Assembly: GCA_003852805.1 (NCBI GenBank) | Contig: RDDY01000126.1 | Location: 1-5,061 of the forward strand | Direction of reading: 5' to 3' | Length of the DNA stretch: 5,061 nt | Source of the DNA: Chryseobacterium sp. | GTDB taxonomy: Bacteria; Bacteroidota; Bacteroidia; Flavobacteriales; Weeksellaceae | In this document: piece after piece, positions 1 to 5,061 of the stretch | Numbering within the stretch: the first letter of the stretch is position 1 | Layout: every line of letters begins with the position of its first letter | Notes under the pieces: model-generated | Database searches by the model: none | What the model saw: the letters and a program-made list of their open reading frames with translations, nothing else | What the model was told of the DNA's origin: nothing | Translations under genes and position numbers: made by a program

Positions 1-50
1 GCCAGCGCCGATGGTACTGCTAACGCGGAAGAGTAGGTCGCCGCCGGTCT
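1..50 (+). rRNA. rrf: 5S ribosomal RNA, 3' end (5' part outside window)
   Basis: The first ~50 bases read as the 3' half of a bacterial 5S rRNA. The segment AGCGCCGATGGTA is the conserved loop E/helix region, also present in E. coli 5S. It is followed by a short helix IV (CTGC/GCGG around a TAAC loop), then GAGTAGG, then GTCGCCGCCGG, the 3' strand of helix I in Bacteroidota-type 5S rRNAs. A strong terminator starts a few bases later, as expected at the end of an rRNA operon. The exact mature 3' end (about 47-51) is estimated by lining up GAGTAGG with E. coli 5S. About 60 bases of the 5' part lie to the left of the window. Confidence 0.9.
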
Positions 51-56
51 TTATCG

Positions 57-90
57 AAACCCTCATACCATTACGGTATGAGGGTTTTTT
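57..90 (+). terminator. Intrinsic terminator of the rRNA operon
   Basis: A perfect 13-bp stem (AAACCCTCATACC, 57-69, with its complement at 75-87) encloses the 5-base loop ATTAC. The 3' side runs into six T (85-90), then G and four more T. It lies about 7 bases after the predicted 5S rRNA end and is oriented with it. The other strand has only the three U that belong to the stem and no longer tract, so it should act in one direction only. Confidence 0.95.
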
Positions 91-302
91 GTTTTATGAT
101 CCTAACACGTAGCATTTTGTAACCGACCGTTCACATGTGTACAGATTAAACAGCTATGTTTCAGCCGATTTTTATGTTCCCCATAACTGTTTTATTTCCC
201 GATACTGTAAATTTATGAACAGGTAAACCAATAGTAGTAATGTGGACGTAAGAAATCTTTTGGACTGTTTGCAGTCGCTATCGCATCTTCATTTAAGCAT
301 AG

Positions 303-333
303 AAAAAACTGCGTTCGATGTACGAACGCAGTT
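303..333 (-). terminator. Intrinsic terminator of dcp
   Basis: On the minus strand an 11-bp perfect stem (AACTGCGTTCG, 333-323, with its complement at 317-307) encloses the 5-base loop TACAT and ends in six T (308-303). It begins about 12 bases after the dcp stop codon (345-347), the normal position for a factor-independent terminator. On the plus strand the tail is GTTGTTTAATTTT, a much poorer U tract, so any activity in the other direction would be weak. Confidence 0.93.
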
Positions 334-344
334 GTTTAATTTTA

Positions 345-2498
345 CTACTTTATCAATCCTCTTCCTTTCATCAAAGGTTCAACTGTAGGTTCATGACCGG
401 TAAAATCCTTGAAAGCTTGGTTCAGATCTTTACTGTTGCCCACAGAGAGAATCTCTTTGCGGAAACGGTCGCCGTTTTGCCGCGTCATTCCACCGTTTTG
501 TACGAACCAGTCGTACGCATCGAAATCAAGCATTTCTGACCAGATATAAGCGTAATAACCGGCCGAGTAGCCACCGCCCCAAATATGAGCAAAGTACGGA
601 GAGTGGTACCGCGTAGGGACTTCTTTGAGCAGCAGACCGTGCTTTTCCAACGCTTCGTTTTCAAATTCATTCGCCGGCTTGATCTGTGATTCGTCCGTTA
701 TCGTGTGCCACGCCATATCAAGCGTTGCGGCGGCAAGCAGTTCGGTCATGGCATAACCTTCATTAAAGTCGCGTGCTTTTTTGATTTTATCCACCAAGCT
801 CTGCGGAATAGGTTTCCCCGTTTGGTAGTGCAAAGCATAGTTGGACAGTACCGTAGGTTCCAATGCCCAATGTTCATTGATCTGAGACGGAAACTCCACA
901 AAATCACGTGGCACAGAGGTACCCGAAAGGCTCGGGTAATTTTGGTCGGCAAACATACCGTGAATACTGTGGCCAAATTCGTGGAACATGGTCGTCACAT
1001 CGTCAAAGCTGATGAGCGAAGCCTTTCCGGGTGCAGGCTTTTGGAAATTGTAAACGTTGACAATGACCGGTTTCTGGTTCAGGTGTTTCGATTGCTTCAC
1101 AAAGCTGTTCATCCACGCGCCGCCGTTTTTATTGTCGCGGGTGTAAAAGTCCAAGTAATAAAGCGCCAGCGACGAGCCGTCTTTGTCGAAGACCTCGTAA
1201 GCCACTACGTCGGGATGATATACAGGCAAGTCCGGCCGCTTTTTAAAGGTAATACCAAAGAGTTTTTCAGCGGCATAGAACACTCCTTTTTCCAGAACGG
1301 TTTGTATCTCGAAATAGGGTTTGATTTCATTCTCGTCCAAATCGTATTTGGCTTTTCTTACTTGCTCCGCATAAAAGTTCCAATCCCAAGGTTCGAGTTT
1401 GAAGCCTCCTTTTTGGCTATCGATCAGCGCTTGGATTTCCGCCGCTTCACGCTTTGCTTTCGCTACGGCGGGCCCGGCCAATTTATCCAGCAACTGCTCG
1501 GCGGCCTGTGGCGTTTTTGCCATTTGGTCTTGGATCTTCCATGCTGCGAAGTTAGGCTTGCCCAACAGCTTGGCCTTGCGCAGTCTTAGGGCTGCTATTT
1601 TTTCCAAGGTTGCGCGCGTATCCTTTTCGTCGCTTTTCTCAGCGCGCGTCCATGAGGCTTTGAACAGACGCTCTCGGGTATTTCTGTTTTTCAAGCTTTG
1701 CAACATCGGTTGCTGCGTGGTATTTTGTAGCGCCAGCAGATATTTACCGGGCATGCCTGCATTGGTCGCATTTTGTGCGGCAGCGGCAATTTCATCGTTG
1801 CTCAGCCCGTCCAATTCTTTTACATTTTCCACCACCAATGCGCCGGCTTTTCGCGCATCCAACAACTTATTGCTGAAGGTGGTCTGCAGCGTGGCCAGTT
1901 CCCCATTTATTTTCTTGAGTTGAACTTTATCGGCATCAGATAAAGCAGCTCCTGCAATCTCAAACTGCTGCTTGTAGTTCTCAACCAAGCGACGGCTTTC
2001 GGCGTCCAACGAACCACGGTTGTCATACACGCTTTTTATTCGTTGATAAAGTTTCGAGTTCAAGTAAATCTTGTCCGAGTGAGCGGCAAAGACAGGCGCG
2101 TATTCCTGGCTAAGCTTTTGAAGCTCGTCATTGGTGTTGGCGCCCGTGAGCGCGCCGAAGGCAGTGCGCGCTCTAGTCAATATCACGCCGCTTGTTTCCA
2201 ACGGCAAAACTGTGTTTCCAAACGTGGGATTTTCCGGATTGTTGGCAATCTTCTCGATCTCTGCCGTTTGCTCTTTAAGTCCGAGCTCAAAAGCGGGACG
2301 GAAATGTGCATTTTTTATCTTGTCAAATTGCGGTGCTTGGTATTGCAGCGGACTGCGTACCATCAGCGGATTGCTTACATCAACGGCTGCGTCCGGAGCG
2401 GCTGAGTCGGTAGAAGGTTTTGCTTGATTTTTCATAACGGAACAAGAGGCCGACGCGCCGGCGGCAGCAATCAGCATCAAATAAGTAGCGTTTTTCAT
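345..2498 (-). CDS. dcp: Peptidyl-dipeptidase Dcp (M3 family zinc metallopeptidase), predicted lipoprotein
   Basis: This enzyme removes C-terminal dipeptides from oligopeptides. Similarity to E. coli Dcp (from memory, about 680 aa) is recognisable along nearly the whole 717 aa: NPLMVRSPLQY near the N-terminus, WTRAEK, AAWKIQDQMAKTP, QKGGFKLEPWDW, and a GRGLIK C-terminus. The zinc site is complete: HEFGH at 506-510 (ligands H506 and H510, catalytic E507), with the third ligand E535 in DFVEFPSQINEHW. The substrate-binding segment HIWGGGYSAGYYAYIW starts at H638 and has the GGGY form of Dcp rather than the GGY of thimet oligopeptidase. Residues 1-19 are a short hydrophobic signal ending in a loose lipobox (SASC, C19), so it is probably membrane-anchored outside the cytoplasm. 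No acidic residues follow C19, which suggests the periplasmic side. The ATG at 2498 is chosen because an in-frame TAA lies two codons before it; there is no clear Shine-Dalgarno. It is transcribed alone and ends at its own terminator. Confidence 0.96.
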   Translation of the reverse strand: MKNATYLMLIAAAGASASCSVMKNQAKPSTDSAAPDAAVDVSNPLMVRSPLQYQAPQFDKIKNAHFRPAFELGLKEQTAEIEKIANNPENPTFGNTVLPLETSGVILTRARTAFGALTGANTNDELQKLSQEYAPVFAAHSDKIYLNSKLYQRIKSVYDNRGSLDAESRRLVENYKQQFEIAGAALSDADKVQLKKINGELATLQTTFSNKLLDARKAGALVVENVKELDGLSNDEIAAAAQNATNAGMPGKYLLALQNTTQQPMLQSLKNRNTRERLFKASWTRAEKSDEKDTRATLEKIAALRLRKAKLLGKPNFAAWKIQDQMAKTPQAAEQLLDKLAGPAVAKAKREAAEIQALIDSQKGGFKLEPWDWNFYAEQVRKAKYDLDENEIKPYFEIQTVLEKGVFYAAEKLFGITFKKRPDLPVYHPDVVAYEVFDKDGSSLALYYLDFYTRDNKNGGAWMNSFVKQSKHLNQKPVIVNVYNFQKPAPGKASLISFDDVTTMFHEFGHSIHGMFADQNYPSLSGTSVPRDFVEFPSQINEHWALEPTVLSNYALHYQTGKPIPQSLVDKIKKARDFNEGYAMTELLAAATLDMAWHTITDESQIKPANEFENEALEKHGLLLKEVPTRYHSPYFAHIWGGGYSAGYYAYIWSEMLDFDAYDWFVQNGGMTRQNGDRFRKEILSVGNSKDLNQAFKDFTGHEPTVEPLMKGRGLIK

Positions 2499-2561
2499 TC
2501 GATTTTATTTACATTTATAAAGATAATGATTATTGGCAGTATAACTTTTAATTTGTGATTT
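2499..2561. promoter_or_regulatory. Divergent promoter region between dcp and the head-GIN lipoprotein gene
   Basis: This 63-bp AT-rich gap separates two start codons facing away from each other, so it should contain both promoters and leaders. Compared with the Bacteroidota -7 element TAnnTTTG, one-mismatch candidates are TAACTTTT (2542-2549, plus) and TTAATTTG (2548-2555, plus) for the lipoprotein gene, and TATCTTTA (2525-2518, minus) for dcp. None has a well-spaced TTTG -33 element, so the individual boxes are tentative. Neither leader has a recognisable Shine-Dalgarno, which is common in this phylum. Confidence 0.5.
2521..2535. promoter_or_regulatory. Possible Fur/PerR-family operator (7-1-7 palindrome)
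   Basis: The sequence AGATAATGATTATTG matches 11 of the 14 defined positions of the Fur-family 7-1-7 consensus TGATAATnATTATCA. Its core ATAATGATTAT (2523-2533) is a perfect palindrome around one central base. It sits mid-gap and overlaps the tentative minus-strand -7 element of dcp, where a bound repressor could block transcription. The region is AT-rich, so chance similarity is a real alternative, and no regulator gene is in view. Confidence 0.3.
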
Positions 2562-3344
2562 ATGGTAAGAATAACAATTCCTTTATTGTTGATGGCAACT
2601 CTTTCATGCAACAGCAATCTGAAGACCGACGGTTTTGTCGGTGAAAGCGGAAACTCGGCCGTGGCCGAACAGGTTTACGACGGAGATTTTGATGCAATTG
2701 CCGTCAGCGCCGGTTTGAATGCAGAGATTGTTAAAGCGCAGCAAGAACGTGTGGTGGTTCATGCGCCGGCGAATCTGCAGTCGAAAATTGTAGTGACCAA
2801 CCGTGGCGGCGATCTGAAAATCGGAGTAAAACCAATGAGCAGAATCCCGGTACGGCAGGTGAAGCTAATGATTTATGCGCGTGATTTTGAAGCGCTCAGC
2901 GCGTCATCAGGCGCTGATGTGAAAGCGATGGATAAATACCTGAGCGAGAAGATGCGCTTGAGCGTAAGCAGCGGCGCGACCATTCAGGGAGATCTGGAGG
3001 CGAACAATTTCACGGCAGACGCTTCCAGCGGTGGCAGTTACACAGGCAATATCTGGGCGAAGAATGCAGAGTTCGGGGCTTCTTCATCGGGAAGCATCAA
3101 GGTTGCGGGCAAGAGCAATAAAGCAAGCGTACAGGCATCTTCGGGCGGCACCGTAGACGCGAGACAGTTACGAACAGAAACGGCTACGCTTCAGGCGTCC
3201 AGCGGCGGAGGTGCATTTCTGGGCGTTGCAAAGAGTGCGGTGGCACAGGCTTCATCCGGAGGCAACATCAAGATTTTTAGCTCCGGCGATGTAGACGTTT
3301 CTAAAACCGAAAGCAGCGGCGGCAGTGTGAGAGTTGTACGCTAA
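2562..3344 (+). CDS. Head-GIN domain (DUF2807) lipoprotein
   Basis: This 260-aa envelope protein belongs to the DUF2807 / 'head GIN' family, common in Bacteroidota and often labelled putative auto-transporter adhesin; its function is not established. Residues 1-16 are a short signal (PLLLMATLSC) with C16 as the likely lipidated cysteine. C16 is followed by NSNLK without acidic residues, so retention on the periplasmic side is plausible. Residues ~38-105 carry the family's opening pattern (DFDAIAVSAGLNAEIV, then VVVHAPANLQSKI and GGDLKIGVKP). From ~110 to the end, eight SSG motifs recur every 18-21 residues (S115, S136, S155, S175, S193, S213, S231, S251), as expected for a beta-solenoid with a Ser/Gly corner. 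The ATG at 2562 is the first possible start, because an in-frame TGA lies at 2556-2558; the next Met (residue 11) would destroy the signal. The TAA stop overlaps the stop of the convergent antiporter gene. Confidence 0.9.
   Translation: MVRITIPLLLMATLSCNSNLKTDGFVGESGNSAVAEQVYDGDFDAIAVSAGLNAEIVKAQQERVVVHAPANLQSKIVVTNRGGDLKIGVKPMSRIPVRQVKLMIYARDFEALSASSGADVKAMDKYLSEKMRLSVSSGATIQGDLEANNFTADASSGGSYTGNIWAKNAEFGASSSGSIKVAGKSNKASVQASSGGTVDARQLRTETATLQASSGGGAFLGVAKSAVAQASSGGNIKIFSSGDVDVSKTESSGGSVRVVR
2904..3320 (+). repeat. Coding repeats for eight Ser-Ser-Gly solenoid rungs
   Basis: Within the head-GIN gene, eight protein repeats carry an SSG or SSGG core, with successive spacings of 21, 19, 20, 18, 20, 18 and 20 residues. 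An extra SSG at residues 240-242 falls between the last two rungs. Three copies encode the identical hexapeptide QASSGG (at 3132-3149, 3192-3209 and 3243-3260) with clearly different codons: tct-tcg, tcc-agc and tca-tcc for the two serines. The repeats are therefore conserved as protein, not as DNA. This is a structural repeat within a domain, not a mobile or CRISPR repeat. Confidence 0.75.
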
Positions 3345-5061
3345 TTCTCGATATCGCCCCAACGGTTGTTCTCAGCGAATGAGATATTGTCGTCTGCCAA
3401 TAACGAGGCTTCGCGTTCCAAACTCTCGTTGATGACAAAGGCAGGGCGATCTTGAATATCTTCTTTGGCCAAACGGCGCACCGAAAGTTTGTCGATGGTT
3501 TCAAAACGCTTGCCCATTCGGCGGGCGGCATACCGACGCATCCCTGCGGCCTGCAAGACATCCACTCCCATGTTTACCGCGGTGCCTAAGGTTTCACGGT
3601 AGATATTGTCCACACCCGCATTGATAAATTTGTAGGCATCCAGACGGTTCTTGGCGCGCACAAAAATCTTCAATTGCGGAAAATGCTTCTTGGCCATCTG
3701 CAATATTCGGTAATTGGCATCGGGATCGTCCAGGCAGATGATGAGTAAGTCCGCATTTTCAGCGCCCGCCGCGCGCAGCAGTTCCAGCCGGGTGGCATCG
3801 CCGTAGTAAACTTTAAAACCGTAATCTCGCAGCAGCTGTACGCGGTCTGAATCGTGGTCCAAAATGGTAGCTTTCAGTCCGTTGGCTTTCAGCAAGCGAC
3901 CCACAGTGCTGCCGAAGTGGCCGAAACCTACAATAATAATTTTACGTTGTTTGATTTGAGGGTCGATCTCTTCGTCGGTAATTTTGGAGTTAAGTTTAGG
4001 CTCGATGACACGGTCGTTCAACATGGTCAGGAACGGCGTTACACACATGGTAATGGCTACCACGGCCAACATTTGCGAATTGAGCACAGGATCGATCAAG
4101 TACAACTTTGTGGCAAAAGCCAAAAGAACGAAGGCAAACTCGCCTACTTGCGAAAGACCGAACGTCAGAATAAGATTCTGGTCGTTGCTCATTCTGAAGA
4201 TCCTGCCCACCGCAAACAGCACCGCTGACTTTACCACCACAACGGCCACCACCGTAGTGAAGATGAACAACGGATCGGCAGCAATGGTGTTGAAATTTAT
4301 GGTAGAGCCCACACTGACAAAGAATACGGCCAACAGCAGACCTTTGAACGGATCGATGCTGCCTTCCAACTCGTGTCTGAATTCACTGTTGGCAAGCATG
4401 ACGCCTGCCAAGAACGCGCCGAGAGCGGGAGAAAGACCGACCATAATCATCAGCTGAGAAACACCGACCACCAAGAAAAGGGCAGAGCCGGTAATCAGTT
4501 CACTCATTCCTGCCTTGGACACGTATCGTAGAAAAGGGACGAAAACGTATCGGCCCAAGAAAATCAGAGCGCCTACGCCCAAGATAACGGAGAACGGCCG
4601 AAGCCAATCGGGAAGGTAGCTTATCAGCAACGCCGATTCGTTTACTTGGGATGCATCGGGATTGGCAAGCCAAGGCAGAAACGCCAAGATGGGAATCACC
4701 GCAATATCCTGAAAAAGCAATATCGAAAAAGAAGCTTCCCCGCCGGCTGTGTTGAAAAGATTCTTTTCTTTCAGGGTCTGCAAAACGATAGCGGTGGACG
4801 ACATGGCAAAGCAAAGAGCGATGACCAACGCCTGCCTGTTGTGCCAGCCGGCAAAATACAAAACGGCAAATAAAAGTACGGCGGTCAGCAGCATCTGACC
4901 CAGACCCATGCCCACGATGGAGCGCCGCATGGCCCAAAATTTACGGGGTTCCAGCTCCAAACCTACAATGAACAACAGCATAACCACGCCGAACTCTGTG
5001 GCCTGCATAATGGTAGCTACCCTGGGCGTATTTGCCGGAGTTGCAGATGCGCAGACAACGG
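3341..5061 (-). CDS. KefB/KefC-type K+:H+ antiporter (CPA2 family) with RCK domain, 5' end outside window
   Basis: This inner-membrane monovalent cation:proton antiporter is of the CPA2 (KefB/KefC) type. Positions below count from the Met at 5008. The membrane part (to ~335) has about ten hydrophobic segments and the family blocks EFGVVMLLFIVGLELEP (5-21), AMSSTAIVLQ (68-77), LLFQDIAVIP (97-106) and HELEGSIDPFKGLLL (212-226). The HELE..IDPFKG form is closer to E. coli KefB than to KefC (HALESDIEPFKG), whereas LDHD and DDP.AN in the cytoplasmic part resemble KefC, so I give no symbol. An RCK/TrkA-N domain starts at KIIIVGFGHFG (356-366, dinucleotide-binding glycines), continues through YYGDAT (401-406), and is followed by a short polar tail without a TrkA-C domain. 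The Met at 5008 is internal: the frame stays open to base 5061, and the expected first ~60 residues (first membrane helices) are missing. TAG stop at 3343-3341. Confidence 0.94.
   Translation of the reverse strand, partial: VVCASATPANTPRVATIMQATEFGVVMLLFIVGLELEPRKFWAMRRSIVGMGLGQMLLTAVLLFAVLYFAGWHNRQALVIALCFAMSSTAIVLQTLKEKNLFNTAGGEASFSILLFQDIAVIPILAFLPWLANPDASQVNESALLISYLPDWLRPFSVILGVGALIFLGRYVFVPFLRYVSKAGMSELITGSALFLVVGVSQLMIMVGLSPALGAFLAGVMLANSEFRHELEGSIDPFKGLLLAVFFVSVGSTINFNTIAADPLFIFTTVVAVVVVKSAVLFAVGRIFRMSNDQNLILTFGLSQVGEFAFVLLAFATKLYLIDPVLNSQMLAVVAITMCVTPFLTMLNDRVIEPKLNSKITDEEIDPQIKQRKIIIVGFGHFGSTVGRLLKANGLKATILDHDSDRVQLLRDYGFKVYYGDATRLELLRAAGAENADLLIICLDDPDANYRILQMAKKHFPQLKIFVRAKNRLDAYKFINAGVDNIYRETLGTAVNMGVDVLQAAGMRRYAARRMGKRFETIDKLSVRRLAKEDIQDRPAFVINESLEREASLLADDNISFAENNRWGDIEN

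Noticed and set aside
91..302. Possible small RNA or small gene between the two terminators
   Set aside because: I found only a 5-bp hairpin (GACTG/CAGTC, 263-276) and an 8-base palindrome CACATGTG (132-139). There is no credible promoter, open frame with a start signal, or terminator of its own.
705..1589. 294-codon open frame on the plus strand opposite dcp
   Set aside because: It lies entirely within the confidently identified dcp on the other strand, and its translation shows no family motifs. Long antisense frames are expected opposite such genes.
2904..3320. CRISPR or DNA-level tandem repeat array
   Set aside because: The repetition is in the protein; the DNA copies differ in codon use, are in frame and have no unique spacers.
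3984..4457. 157-codon open frame on the plus strand (also 3854-4228)
   Set aside because: Shadow of the Kef antiporter gene, with no recognisable motif and no upstream signal.
4500..4937. 145-codon open frame on the minus strand in another frame of the Kef gene
   Set aside because: The Kef frame through the same bases carries continuous family motifs; this frame has none.
4953..5008. Met at 5008 as the start of the Kef protein
   Set aside because: The frame is open upstream to the window edge, and a start here would remove the first membrane helices found in all family members.

Overview
The window comes from a bacterium that is most likely a member of the Bacteroidota. The 5S rRNA end (GTCGCCGCCGG) fits this phylum. 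So do the head-GIN (DUF2807) lipoprotein, a peptidyl-dipeptidase carrying a lipoprotein signal, and leaders without an obvious Shine-Dalgarno sequence. Nothing here fixes the genus.

Layout from left to right. Bases 1-50 are the 3' end of a 5S rRNA gene, so the window starts at the tail of an rRNA operon, closed by a strong intrinsic terminator (57-90). Bases 91-302 show no gene and no convincing promoter. A second intrinsic terminator (303-333, minus strand) closes dcp, a complete 717-residue M3-family peptidyl-dipeptidase (345-2498, minus). A 63-bp divergent gap (2499-2561) must hold the 5' signals of dcp and of the next gene, and it contains a Fur/PerR-like palindrome. The plus-strand gene (2562-3344) encodes a 260-residue lipoprotein with a Ser-Gly ladder typical of head-GIN beta-solenoid domains. 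It runs tail-to-tail, with a 4-bp stop-codon overlap, into a KefB/KefC-type cation:proton antiporter with an RCK (TrkA-N) domain (minus, 3341 to beyond the right edge).

These look like independent housekeeping and envelope genes. Dcp would trim dipeptides from oligopeptides, probably outside the cytoplasm. The head-GIN protein is an envelope protein of unknown role. The Kef protein exchanges K+ for H+ across the inner membrane. The order is not a recognisable operon or defence/mobile system, and I see no sign of an undescribed system. The points most worth checking are the palindrome in the divergent promoter region, the overlapping convergent stops, the extracytoplasmic form of Dcp, and the codon-diverged Ser-Gly repeats.
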